From NCBI RefSeq assembly GCF_963678635.1, contig NW_026971373.1, positions 126,001-165,817 on the forward strand: a DNA stretch of 39,817 nucleotides, read 5' to 3'. Shown piece by piece: positions 10,682-21,046 of this stretch; position 1 is the stretch's first letter, and every line of letters begins with the position of its first letter. Source of the DNA: Symsagittifera roscoffensis. Its lineage: Eukaryota; Xenacoelomorpha; Acoela; Convolutidae. The notes below the pieces were generated by a model. That model was given only the letters and a program-made list of their open reading frames with translations, did no database searches and was not told the origin of the DNA. The translations under genes were made by a program, and so were the position numbers.

Positions 10682-11810
10682 TGCTTTGTGATTATTATGC
10701 TTCGTAATTGAAACATTTTGCTTCCAAACAATTTTTCCGCACTGAGGTGTACATTTGAGCTGAAAACAGGAAGGAAATTTTTGACAAAACATACAATTTA
10801 ATTGGAATTGACATAGTACATGGAAGAAATACTAGTTGATTTTCCAAAAATTTTTGAAGCAATTACAAAAAAATTTCGTTTTACTACATTTTCATTCAAA
10901 ATTTGTCTGATTTGGACACTAATGCAATCAGGAATAAACTTTTAAATACAAAACTCTTCTGTAACAATGTTCTGTATTATATTGATTTTTTTAATAAGGT
11001 TTTTTCAAATTTTGAGGTTGTGATTGTAGATATTTTGAGCAGGATATTGAGCAGCGGAAAAAAGTTTAATTTGTTTGAAGTTTTAATAAAAAATTAATTA
11101 ATCAAAAAACCATTTTTTGAAAAAATAAAAAAAGTTCAAAAAGAAAATGTTAAAACAGAATCTGTTGTTGCCGGTACTTTTGAAAAAAATGTATTTTATC
11201 TAGAAATATGATTCTATCAAAAGAAGTTGAGTTGGAGATTGTAAAAAACTGGAGAATAAATTTGATAGAAAAGCAAACTGGCAGATTTATGACTAACGTT
11301 TTTAATCGCATGAACTGCAGATTGAGTAATTAAGAAAAAACTAGCAAACCAAGGGAAAATGCTGAAGAAAAATAAAGACAAGGAAAACCATAAATATGTT
11401 TGAATCAAAATGATTGATATTGAAATTGTTTTCATATAGGTTTTCTAATAAAATTTGATAAAAATCTTATCTCAAATCTCTTCATTATGTTAGTTAATAT
11501 AATCAAACATTGCAAAAGGTGGAGTGCTCAATTCAAACTGATTGATACAGAAATCGTTAAAATTTCCATTATAACTGAAAACCGATTTTTTTTGATTTTT
11601 GAAAAATGTATAAAGTTTCCAATATAAGTAAGGCTCTGAACTGAAATTTCCTTGTTCCATTCAGATTGGTTGTTTTATACTTTGTCTCATCCAAACAGAA
11701 AAAAAAACTTTCTGATTTCTTTTCTTGGTAAGAAAAATTTGTAAGGGAAATTTGCCGTTTTAGTTAATTTCATTCTTTATTGGAGCCATTCAAGTCTCCT
11801 ATTAAATTGC
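10682..11810. other. AT-rich stretch without a supported gene
   Basis: Only short open frames with A/T-driven composition (for example 10903-11097 plus and 11217-11435 minus) are present. Nothing in them suggests a protein family. No repeat boundary was recognised. Confidence 0.55.
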
Positions 11811-12149
11811 TTGGGACTTTCGAAACCTCCCATTTATTCTCGAGTTCTTTCTTTATTTATTGAGATTATTAGAAACGAAAGATTTACATGTCATGAGTGT
11901 GGTAGAAACTATACAGGTAAAAATGCGTCAAGGCAACGAGTTTTAAAGTGTTCTAATTGCCATTTTCATACATATAGCAGCGAGGAACTGAGTATTCACA
12001 TTAAGAAGCAGCGTTTTTGTTGTCAAAATAATTTTCTACTTGGTATTAGAAAGCAAGTTCAGCAGTTTTCAAAAACAATCCACGAAAAGGTAATTTTGGA
12101 ATTGTACAAGATCAAGCATAGGAGAAATTACTATTTTAATTTTAAATGA
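11811..12149 (+). CDS. Putative zinc-ribbon / zinc-finger protein fragment
   Basis: This 112-codon frame begins at a TTG and stays open a few codons upstream, so the true start is unclear. It has FTCHECGRNYTG, about 16 residues, then LKCSNCHFHTYSSEELSIH and KKQRFCC: a CxxC...CxxC zinc ribbon overlapping a CxxC...H...C finger-like pattern. A basic C-terminal tail (YKIKHRRNYYF) follows. The ordered Cys/His ligands make chance unlikely. Nucleic-acid binding is the natural guess. It stands alone in AT-rich sequence about 1.7 kb left of the first Polinton fragment and could be a remnant of a mobile-element gene. No specific family is assigned. Confidence 0.48.
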   Translation: MGLSKPPIYSRVLSLFIEIIRNERFTCHECGRNYTGKNASRQRVLKCSNCHFHTYSSEELSIHIKKQRFCCQNNFLLGIRKQVQQFSKTIHEKVILELYKIKHRRNYYFNFK

Positions 12150-13880
12150 GCCTGTAAAACGTTGCTTTTGTTCAAAAGTTCTGACTGATGATAAGACCAG
12201 CAACAATCGAGTTCAAATTATCGTAAAACTTTCAATGGGAAGCGCTCCAAAAATATTTGAATTATAGTAAGAAGTGCATTGGTGTCTTGATAACAGTAAC
12301 TTTCTTTGTTGAAATTACAGTAAAAGCATATTCCATGAATCAATAATTCGACGAGTATTTGCAAAAACATTTTCACTAAAAAGTACATGATTTTCATGAA
12401 ACATCGACTAATTGAAAAGTTTTTATAAGTTTCCTAGCTCGTTATCTTTGAATGCATTCATAGAGTATTGAGTTTGTAGGCAGATTTTTGAAGGTTATTG
12501 AAATTAATATATTCGAATAGCAATTGAAAAAAAATACATTTAGCAATTGACAAAAAAATGCGACGTTTTTCTAGAGTTTCTAGAACAAAACCTATATACC
12601 TCTGAACTAGAAGTCTTTTCAAAAATGTAAGGAGTAACAAAACAATACACTTATATGGTTCAAATTTTTCTTAGTAAAAACGCGTTTTTTGATGCTAAAT
12701 TTGTTTTCAATTAAAGAACGTTCGCTGAAATGATAGAGTTTTCCATCTAAAAGTCAAATTTTAGGGAAATTGTTATTCATTTTGGAATGAAAAAAACTCC
12801 ATGTGGGAGATAGTAGATCAAGCACTAACCAAAATTATGTTAATTTTGAGTTTGCAGGAAAATAATGTTGAAATTCTTTTCAATTAATTGTGAATTTTGA
12901 AAAAGTTGTTCTTGATTTCAGGTTATGAACAATAGTCCAAGAAAAAATCGAAAATCAAATTTCTCAAGCAGAGACATTGTAAGGTTTTTTTTGGAAGTTT
13001 GTTTCTATGATTATGTGAGTTAAATGAAATTTAAAATTATTGAGAATTTTCAAGCATACTTCCTTTAGAGTTTTTTTGGAGACAAAACTGATTGGTTAAT
13101 TGACAAAATTTCTCCACTAGATTGTTTTTAGTATTAAATTCTATAAAAATCAGATGTCTTAGAAGAAATCAGATAAAGCAGTAACCAAAAATCTGTGTTT
13201 ATGTTCTGTTTTCACTTGTTTTGTCAAAAAAAGGTACTACACAGCTCTGCTGTAGAAAAAGTTTGAAAGGTTATAAGTCAAATTGAGGACAAGAACAAAT
13301 AAAATTTCCTAGAAAAAGGTGCAAACTCACCAAGTTTGCATAGAAAATTTTATAGTTTTTGATCTTTGGAATAGACACTTCCTACAAATTTGTTTCATAT
13401 ACGAACTTATAGGATAATAATCGTGATAAAAATTTGGTTAAAACAAGCAAAAAATTGAAACGTAGATGTTGGAGCTAAAGTGGGGTGGGAGGGAGCATGG
13501 CTGACCCCATGTAATATGATACTTTATAGATATCCGGTCAGCCATGCAAATCATTAGGATTAGGTATAGAGTCTACAATACAATAAGATAGGGATAAGAC
13601 TTGTTAGGGTTTTAAGGTTTGTGTGATGGTAAGAGAATGGTAAGAACTTTTTTTTGAGTTTTTTGTGGAAATGTCTCGTTTTTTCAAAAAATTTTTTGAA
13701 CCTGTTATCTAAGTGTTAAATATCGCAAGTTAATTACGTGTAGATTGTGAAAAGAAGTTCTTGTAATTATTTTTTTGGTACACGGTAACTCAATAGTAAA
13801 AAGTTTTGTGTAAAGTTTGAGATTCTTCATCAAAATTTAAAAAAAATCAAAACACGATAAAATATGTTATAGTTTGATCT
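12150..13880. other. AT-rich stretch without genes; one short stem-loop
   Basis: No protein-like frame is seen. A 12-bp perfect inverted repeat GCATGGCTGACC / GGTCAGCCATGC lies at 13495-13506 and 13536-13547 with a 29-nt loop. Polinton-homologous sequence begins at 13881. Confidence 0.55.
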
Positions 13881-14136
13881 GTTGTTTATTTTTTAGATGC
13901 TCTTTTTTTCAAAACATCAACCTGAAACTGTGCTGAAACCTACTGAAATTCAAAAAAAGTCTCTTTTGAGAGCAAAAAATTAAATTACAAAGATAAAATA
14001 TAAATCACCGCATCGTATTTGATTTTTACCGCAACTTTAAAAAAAAACACTCACAAATTACTGGATTGAACAAAAAGATAATACTTTGCATCATTTTTTC
14101 AATTTTTTTTACCTTGCATCAGTTCTGATAAGTTCA

Positions 14137-14875
14137 ACGGGTTTTTAAGAAGTCCATCGTCTTGAATTTGCCTTTTTTGATAAAAATAAAAAGTAGTTTC
14201 TTTGTTTGCTCATGTGGGGCCATATTCTGAACCCTCTATTTGTAGATGTCAGGTTGATTTCTGACACGGGTCCGTCTTCAGAACCTTCTAGATCCCGTTT
14301 GTTTATCCTTTGCTGTTAAATTTGAATTTGTCTGACTTGTTGTCATAGCAGCGAACAAATTTGCTGCATAAACATAGCATTTTGTCCACCTAAATTCCTT
14401 TTGAAAAATCCCGGCTCCCGCTCATCATGCTTTTTATGGATACTGCAACACGTTAGGGAGGGAAGAATTTCGATCTGGCATCTGCCTTAAAAAAGTCTCT
14501 GCGGTCATTTTCCCTCATTTTTCCCAAACGTCTCTCTTTTCTGGTTGGATACAGTCATATAAGTTTTCTTCAGCAAGTGCCAACTAAAGTGAGTATGTAT
14601 CTATCTTCAGTTCTTCAAATTTAATTACATCACAGATCTTGTCAAAGAAGTTATAGTAGGTTTACAACATTCACAGTTTCGCATACTGCAGTAGGAAATA
14701 TTCAAGGATGTTGGGTTCTCTGTAGTCAATGGTTGTTATAAAAAATTCCACTTTAAACAAGTTTTTGCAACTGTATTCAATCTTTTAAACAATGGCTCAT
14801 TGATTGCTTTCTGAGTTTTTTCATCGTTCAGATGCTTCGCAATTGCAAGCCTCGATCTATCCTTGATCTGATACC
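14137..14875 (-). pseudogene. Polinton family-B DNA polymerase, C-terminal part, copy 1
   Basis: Protein-primed family-B polymerases replicate Polintons. On the minus strand this copy keeps the palm motif C region, where LKIDTYSL then a stop (14584-14586) is seen at 14590-14601. The family expects a DTDS core, so a metal-binding Asp is replaced by Tyr and a Tyr-type codon three codons further is a stop. Downstream pieces towards the C-terminus (MAPHEQTKKLLFIF) are in other frames. The palm and finger region present in copies 2 and 3 (NFFYGYQ...RSRHTI) is partly deleted here. The first three quarters of the gene are absent in every copy. Confidence 0.72.
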
Positions 14876-14895
14876 CATATTAACCCATTTATAAC

Positions 14896-15450
14896 CGAAG
14901 ATTGAGTTCTTTTTTCGCTAGTGGATCTAGAAAATTGCATCATATTTTGATAGATTAAAATTTGTTACATTTTAAACAACATTTTACAAAAATACTTATT
15001 TTCATCGACATTATCAACCTCTTTATGGGCAAATGCGAAAAAAAACTTTAAATTTATTCGAGGAGTTAATTTTGAATTGATGGAAAACCTTCCCAGTAAT
15101 GGAACGAATTACCTGTTATTATTTGATGACTCTTGTAAAGAAATTTCAAATTCTAAGCAATTTGAAAAATTGTTACTACTGGAAGACACAAGGGACTGAA
15201 AAAAAAATTTATTAAGCACAATTTGTTTCATGAGAGCTGTTGTTTCACATCGGGAAGAGATGTTGAGTTACAAAATTCACATATAGTTTTGTTCAAGTCA
15301 CCGAGAGATCTTTTACAAATCAATACATATATGCAACATCTATTCCTTATAGTCATTTACTGATTGATTTAACTCCAAAAACAGATGAGTCGCTAGAATA
15401 TTGCAAAAACAACGGTTCAGTTTGATCTAAACATTTTTACTAGCAGGAAC
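14896..15450 (+). pseudogene. Polinton packaging ATPase (FtsK/HerA-type), copy 1, broken
   Basis: The ATPase pumps element DNA into capsids in virus-like Polintons. Walker B is visible at 15110-15130 (YLLLFDD followed by SC), in a context of NFELMENLPSNGTN before and EISNSKQFEKLL after. The Walker A loop, readable in copies 2 and 3, is destroyed here by a 10-bp deletion near 14920. Further fragments (LIDLTPKTDESLEYC near 15370) lie in a different frame after a stop. It sits divergent from the polymerase 3' end and upstream of the integrase. Confidence 0.65.
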
Positions 15451-15849
15451 AGAAACATAGGTTCTCTCCCAAAAGTAGACGTAGTAAAATATCGGAGAAA
15501 AATATTAGAACTGACACCAAGAAGAACTTCACTGCATTAAAGAAGAACTTTTTTAGGCTCGCTAAAAGGCTCACAATTAATGTTTTGTATCACTCTTTTT
15601 GTCAGTAAACGACTTCACTTAGTGTGGATCAGTTTATTCTAATTCCTTACTCAGTTTAACAATCACAAAGTACGCATCCAAAAAAAAATTGGAACAAAAG
15701 CAAGACAAGATTGTACCAAAAGATTTTGATTCTATTTACAGTGCTATAAACGCGAGGTTGAAAACGAGTAACAATAAGCATCTTATTGAATTAGTTTTGT
15801 TTTATACTAGAACTAAACTAAGTCAGTCAGAATTATCATATTAGATAAA

Positions 15850-16643
15850 TGAGACACGAAAGAATCTTTTGTAGACTATGTATGTGCCATAAAAGGAAAA
15901 AATACCGACTTTCCAGATATTTACTTTACCATTTTGGAAGCAACTCAAATTCCACCTAAACTTGTTATCAACATGAATGCCAAGGCGAAAAGAGGTGAAC
16001 TTGTATTCTTTGTGAAAGGAAAATCTGAACAGGTTGTATTCTAGGTAGAGATCCGTACGGCTGTGTGCGAAATTTGAGTATAGCAAGCGGTTAGTCGAAA
16101 ACGAAAATAGAACAATTTTTACAAACCAAGACACTGTATACCGAATCATCTGTATCATCTGTATAAAATTTGGTCCACTGATCAGACGTTTACGATGATT
16201 TCAAGCTTTTCCAAAATATATCAATAGAATTTGGTGTATGGACTTGGCTTTTGTGGACGAAATAGCAAAACGAAACAATGTAGTCGAATATTTATTGGTT
16301 GCTGTTGATGTTTTTTCACGATTTGTCAGAGTTCAAACAGTGAAAATAAAGAATGTCAAAGATTGTTCGGTTGTTGAAGGAAAAGAATTTGGGGGAACTT
16401 TCAAAATTTCGCAAGGAGGAAAACATTGAAGTTAACTCAACAATTAGTGAAATAAAAGCTGGATTTGCAGAGAGAGCCATTCAATCATCAAAACGCTTAG
16501 CTTACCGCTACATAGAAGATCATGGTGCAAAATTTATTGACATGTTACATCAGTTTGTGTCTACAATGAATTGTCGCGTCAAAAGATCTATTGGGAAATC
16601 ACCTAGAGATGTCAAGATTACTAATTTCCTCTCAATTCTGTAG
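15850..16643 (+). pseudogene. Polinton retroviral-type integrase, copy 1
   Basis: An upstream piece (about 15872-16040) reads CAIKGKNTDFPDIYFTILEA and NMNAKAKRGEL and ends at a TAG; it is probably the N-terminal part of the gene. The catalytic core starts with MDLAFVDE (16238), giving the first catalytic Asp, then LLVAVDVFSRFVRVQTVK. Where the second Asp is expected (DxGxEF) the sequence is VEGKEFGGTF. The third acidic residue is in FAERAIQSSKRL, followed by RYIEDHGAKFIDMLHQFV and the conserved RSIGKSPRDVK end. The two core pieces overlap in different frames (16238-16429, 16353-16643) because about 50 bp present in copy 3 are missing. Not functional. Confidence 0.75.
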
Positions 16644-17271
16644 AGTAAACCTATGAAAGGGATACACACTACAAGTTACAGATGAAACTTTTGAAAATTT
16701 GGCCATATCTACAAAAAGCCTCCTACATACATCGTCAAAGATTCGACAAGAAGAACTTTTGGAAAATTGTTATAAGAAACAGCTACAGAAATGTTCAAAA
16801 TAAAGATAAATCATTTTTTAAACTAACTTTCCATCGATCAGTTGTCATGGCTTTTTTTAACGATAGAGTTAGTTTTTAACGCTTGTTTTAATTGTTATCC
16901 AAATGAAATCTGATTTTTTTTTCCAAATTTTGCACCCGATCAGTTACAATTGAAAGAATGATGGGAGGTTGCTATTAAAGAAATATCAAACCCGTCTTTG
17001 TACCATTAGGTTACAGAGGGAAAATTTGCATTCATAGATGGCAAAGAAAGTTCTCAGAAAAAAGAAAGAATGAACCAATGCATATTGAACCAGGTTTGTA
17101 TCCAAGTATTGTTGATATTGTTGTAGTCATGAACCACAAAATTCGAGAATGTCTAAGTGCTCAAGCATTTGATATAACGAATTCTGTGTATCAGTTGGTA
17201 AAATTACCTAAAAGATTGCTGTTCATTTACCTGAGAATCAATCCGTGTTTATTACTCAAAGTTCTGACTTG
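16644..17271 (+). pseudogene. Polinton capsid-type gene A, copy 1
   Basis: The coding signal is clearest at 16999-17271: VTEGKFAFIDGKESSQKK in one frame, then MHIEPGLYPSIVDIVVVMNHKIRECL in another, then YQLVKLPKRLLFIYLRINPC and, in a third, VHLPENQSVFITQSSDLSHNF. The same string of pieces appears in copy 3, where it sits just before a small basic protein and a second capsid-type gene, so a structural role is likely. At least two frameshifts break it. The 16644-16998 part is weaker, and the same segment recurs at 18622, 29229 and 32223. A capsid function is inferred from position and general Polinton gene order. Confidence 0.5.
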
Positions 17272-17552
17272 AGTCACAATTTTGTTTGTGATATAGTTGT
17301 TTATTTTTTAGATGTTCTTTCTTTTTGAAACATCAACCTGAACCTGTGCTGAAACCTACTGAAATGCAAAAAAATTCTCTTTTCAGAGCAAAAATTTAAA
17401 TTACAAAGATAAATTATAAATCAACGAATCGTATTTGATTTTTACCGCAACTTTATAATAAAACACTCACAAATAACTGGATTGAACAAAAAGATAATAC
17501 ATTGCATCATTTTTTCTAATTTATTTTTACCTTGCATCAGTTCTTATAAGTT

Positions 17553-18470
17553 CAATGGACTTGTATGAAGTCCATTGTCTTGAACTTGCCTTTTTGGATA
17601 AAAATAAAAATTTGTTTCTTTGTTTGCTCATGTGCGGCCATATTCTGAATCCTCTATTTGTAGATGTCAGGTTGATTTCTGACACGGGTCCGACTTCAGA
17701 ATCTTCTAGATCCTGTTTGTTTATCTTTTGCTGCTAAATTTGAATTTATCTGACTTGTTGTCATAGCAGCAAACAAATTTGCTGCATAAACATAGCATTT
17801 CTGTTCACCTCTCTGAAAAATCCCGGCTCCCGCTTATCATGCTTTTTATGGATACTGCAACACATTGAGGGAAGAATTTAGATCTGACATCTGCCTTGAA
17901 AAAATCTCTGCAGTCATTTTCCCTCATTTTTCCCAAACGTCTCTCTTTTCTGGTTGGAAACAATCATATAAATTTTCTTCAGCAAGTGCCAACTAAAGTG
18001 AGTATGTATCCATTTCCAGTTCTTCAAATTTATTTACATCACAGAACTTGCCAAAGAAGTTATAGTAGGTTTCCAACATTCTCAGTTTCGCAAACTGCAG
18101 AAGGAAAAATCCAATGATAAAGGATTCTCTGTGTTCAATGGTTGACTTCAACAACTCCACCTCAAACAAGTTTTTTTTTCAACTCTAATCAATTTTTTGA
18201 ATAATGGCTCATTGAATGCTTTACGAAATTTTTCATCGTTCATAATTGTATGCCTCGATCTATCCACGATCTGGTACGCATAGAAGAAATAGCCTAAAAA
18301 CTTCATAGTGTCTGCTACAGCTCCTGAAAAAAGGTTTTCATTTCTTTCTCTTCTAACATCAATAACTGACGAAAACCCAAAGTTTGAGTAGCAGTTTTAC
18401 CAAGTACGGTCAATTTCATTTTACCTTCTCCACAGCTTTGAATAAAAACTTTTTAACCGAAGATTGAGTT
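17553..18470 (-). pseudogene. Polinton family-B DNA polymerase, C-terminal part, copy 2
   Basis: This copy has a fuller polymerase 3' region than copy 1. On the minus strand, motif C reads EMDTYSL then stop (DTYS 17999-18010, stop 17993-17995), the same two lesions as in copies 1 and 3. Upstream, a 59-nt segment at 18366-18424 has GT...TTTTCGTCAG borders like a Caenorhabditis intron, and the sequence before it retains no start codon. The N-terminal exonuclease and the remaining palm motifs are missing at the same point as in copy 3, where packaging-ATPase sequence on the opposite strand begins. It is a relic of a defective copy, not an active gene. Confidence 0.72.
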
Positions 18471-18599
18471 CTTTTTTCGCTAGTTGGACCGAGTGGATCT
18501 GGAAAATTGCATCATATTTTGATTGAATAAAATTTGTTACATTTTATAAAAAATTTGACAAAAATACTTATTTTCATCAACATTATCAACCTCTTTATG
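18440..18599 (+). pseudogene. Polinton packaging ATPase, Walker A fragment, copy 2
   Basis: VLFSLVGPSGSGKLHHI is readable, with the P-loop GPSGSGK at 18486-18506 followed by Leu where Ser or Thr is expected. The gene is cut by the deletion at 18597, so no Walker B remains. Confidence 0.62.
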
Positions 18600-18621
18600 T
18601 CAAGATTACTAATTTCCTCTC

Positions 18622-18949
18622 AATTATGTACAGTCAACCTATGAAAGGGATACAAACTACAATTTACAGATGAAAATTTTGTAATTTTGGTCGTATCTAC
18701 AAAAAGCCTCCTACAGACATCATCAAAATCCTCGACAAAAAAGAACCTATAGGAAAATTGTTATAAAAAAGCTGCAGAAATGTTCAAAATAAAGATAAAT
18801 CTTTTTTTAAACTAAATTTCAATCGATCAGTTGTCATGGCTTTTTTTAATATCGAGTTAGTTTTTAACGCTTGTTTTAATTGTTATCCGAATGAAATCTG
18901 ATTTTTTTTACAAATTTTGGACCCGATCAGTTATATTTGAAAGAATGAT
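18622..18949 (+). pseudogene. Polinton capsid-type gene A, 5' fragment, copy 2
   Basis: Homologous to 16640-16965 and 32223-32545 (CCTATGAAAGGGATACA, then AAAAAGCCTCCTACA, then CGATCAGTTGTCATGGC). It ends at GAAAGAATGAT, where the LTR at 18950 starts. The reading frame is broken. Confidence 0.55.
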
Positions 18950-19810
18950 TGTAACATTCGCCCGGAAGATACATATCGACGGAAAATAAAACTAAGTCCT
19001 AAGACGACTGGCTAACGTCTACACAGAGCTTTACATGTTTTTAACCGTCTCTACCAAGCCAGTACTTTCGGTGGTCTTTCTAACATCGGGTCGACAAAAA
19101 CGTTACTGCTTTCCGCTTCGGTCAAAACACTCAAAATAACTTAATTACATGCAAAAATAGTGAGCTCATGGCTGGGTCTCAGTATGCCCAGACCAGGAGG
19201 TCACTCCTAAAATGAGGGCTACTACTACTTATTAAATTATTATTGTTTTTGTTCAGTAGATAAAAATCATCATCTCCATCGAATATGGATCAACCATTTC
19301 CCCCCAACTCCTAGCTTCTCATCCTAGCAAAATGAATTCAGATGTTAATTGAATTCAACTCAGGATATGACAGGGAAGCTAAAAGTTTAGATAAGTTAAT
19401 AAAAGTTCCAGTCCGGAGACCCCTCCGGATTCCTGAATCCGGAGAAATAAGGCTCTTATTCTCCTTCCGGAAGGCTGGTTTTCCACCCTTCACCGTTGTT
19501 CGCAACGGACTTGCAACTACTGTAGCGACACAAAAGTGGCAACTTGGAACGGTCTCTGCTATTCCTGCAATATGTTGTTGTTTCTCAATCACAATTTCCG
19601 TTGTTATCGCTATCGCAACTAATGTTGTTGTGTTTTTCTTCCGGTTTTCTGCCAAAATGGCCGTTTCTGACGTTTCTCAGAAATATGACGTCATACTTCG
19701 AATTTTTAAAATTTCAAAATACCAGAATATCTTGACCTTCACCGTTTGACTAATCGTCCCAATAAAGTTGCTAATCACTTAAAACCGTCAATTCGGAAGG
19801 TTCACTGTTA
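18950..19810. mobile_element. Diverged retroelement LTR, copy 2
   Basis: It starts TGTAACATTCG right after Polinton sequence and ends near CGGAAGGTTCACTGTTA. It is collinear with 4923-5789. It has a TGACGTCA palindrome at 19686-19693 and AATAAA at 19761-19766, both in the same relative position as in copy 1. The left border is sharp, because intact Polinton copies continue GATGGGAGG where this one turns into LTR. The right side does not return to Polinton, so it is either one end of the 18950-29229 block or a recombinant. Open frames inside it (19338-19749, both strands) have no protein-like features. Confidence 0.65.
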
Positions 19811-20364
19811 AAAAAACTCGAATATGCTGAATCTGCATTTTGGTCCATTCTGGTCGAATGTCACATACTCCCCGGACAGTCCGGTCAATGTCCTCATTGA
19901 ATCTCGCAATGTCCGTAAAATAGGTACAGTGTCATCGAACGAAATTAATTTTATCCACGTCATATCGACTCACTGCAGAATATAAATGGCATCATACTAC
20001 ATCACTATAGCCTTCAAACTCTTTCATTGATCTGCATATTGAGGAAATGACCTAAGATAAAAACATATTTTCCGACCTCCAATGTCAATGTCCTGATTAA
20101 AAACTTTTTCTCCTAGATTTAAAAGGTGTTGGTTTGCAGGACAGTCCTGCCAATCCAACAAGCTAAAATTATTCTGCTATGCTTCTTCCCTTCAGAAATC
20201 TTGCTTGTTATTGTCCTGAATATTAAAACTAAGAAACTCTGTGGTTAGAAAGAACAATGAAACTTCTAAATTCTTCTAATTTCGTCTCTTTTTGCATCTC
20301 GTTTTTCGGCCATTCGTCAATGTTCCATCTCTTCCTCCTGTGATACTGACTCTGCACTTTCAGT
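19811..20364. other. Stretch between LTR copy 2 and the SGNH ORF
   Basis: No protein-like frame is evident on either strand. It contains short palindromes, CCGGACAGTCCGG near 19874 and AGGACAGTCCT near 20139. If the block is one minus-oriented element, this is the 3' untranslated region before the LTR; no clear polypurine tract is seen. Confidence 0.45.
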
Positions 20365-21046
20365 TTATGTGTCCTGCAACACGTCGTTAGCTATCCTGAC
20401 GCTGTTGGAAGCAATCCTCCAACACTTCTGCTCTTCTACCCTCTGTTTGCAACAAGGTAGGGGATCCATGTTAGATTCTCTGTTCCTGCAGAAGCTGTTG
20501 TGGAGACACAACGTCACATTTCTCTCCAAATCTTCCTTCAACATCTTTGCCTTCTCCTTCTTTCCACTACGTTCACTTGTCCAGGAAATTTTTTTCACAG
20601 CGGTGGTCACTGCATTCCGATGAGTCACAAGAGCTCACTTGAAAGCTCCTCGTGTTCATTGGCACAGTGCAAACGGTCAGTACCGCGCAGTTGAACTTCT
20701 GCCAGAGAGTAGTAAACAAGCACACCATCATTGATTGCCATAGTGCTTCCTCCTCATCCGAACTTCTCGAGATGTTGTTCGTTCCAATCTGGATCATCAC
20801 ACTGGGGATCCTCCCTGGATTCATTAGTTCCACCATCCGGTTTAACTGGGCTATGGTCGCTCCTGCGAATGCCATCACTGTGGTGACCCAAGAGGTCCTC
20901 AAATTCGACAGTACTCTGACCAAGCTGTCCCCCAGTATCAGATGTAATGTCCCCAGTGGCGGTTGTTGCAGGTTTACTACCGGGTTCCAAGTCGCTCGAT
21001 TGAAGCAAGCTCTCGGATCTGTCTCCGGAACTCCCGTGAAATTATA
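20365..21046 (-). pseudogene. SGNH (GDSL-type) hydrolase domain in the retroelement block
   Basis: SGNH hydrolases are serine esterases or lipases. Read leftwards from 21046 in the same frame as the coiled-coil ORF, after a TGA at 21047-21049: block I is LHLILGDSLVRVL (nucleophile Ser in GDS), block II is MAFAGATIAQLNRM (oxyanion Gly), block III is SVMIQIGTNNISR (oxyanion Asn), followed by the strand-like LTVCTVP. The frame then shifts near 20640 and the C-terminal part continues at 20628-20365 (VKKISWTSERSGKKEKAKML); a DxxH block V is not visible. The order and spacing of blocks I-III are diagnostic. Its role here is unknown. Related esterase domains are known in ORF1 of CR1-type LINEs, but no LINE RT is present. 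Confidence 0.68.

Larger units (their letters stand above)
13881..17295. mobile_element. Polinton/Maverick fragment, copy 1
   Basis: This is collinear with the copies at 17296-18949 and 29482-34530. Order: family-B polymerase 3' end (minus), packaging ATPase, integrase, capsid-type gene (plus). Copy 1 has private deletions: about 180 bp between the polymerase and ATPase parts (near 14880), 10 bp in the Walker A region (near 14920), about 160 bp near 15450, and about 50 bp inside the integrase near 16365. It ends at 17295, where the polymerase 3' end of copy 2 starts at once, giving a head-to-tail junction. No Polinton terminal inverted repeat was identified. Confidence 0.82.
17296..18949. mobile_element. 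Polinton/Maverick fragment, copy 2, with 1.58-kb internal deletion
   Basis: Homology to copy 1 starts at GTTGTTTATTTTTTAGATG (17296 here, 13881 in copy 1). It runs through the polymerase 3' end and the Walker A region, then jumps at 18597-18600 (CTTTATG/TCAAG) from the equivalent of 15027 to that of 16612. This removes the Walker B half of the ATPase and the integrase. A 3-bp ATG is shared by both breakpoints. The fragment stops at 18949, where an LTR begins. Confidence 0.82.

Noticed and set aside
15841-16158. 105-codon minus-strand frame (repeated at 31498-31689)
   Set aside because: It is the antisense of the integrase N-terminal part, whose plus-strand translation is more protein-like and collinear with the catalytic core.
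19338-19749. Overlapping 105- and 135-codon frames inside the LTR
   Set aside because: Low-complexity translations on both strands of an LTR with no start context or family features.
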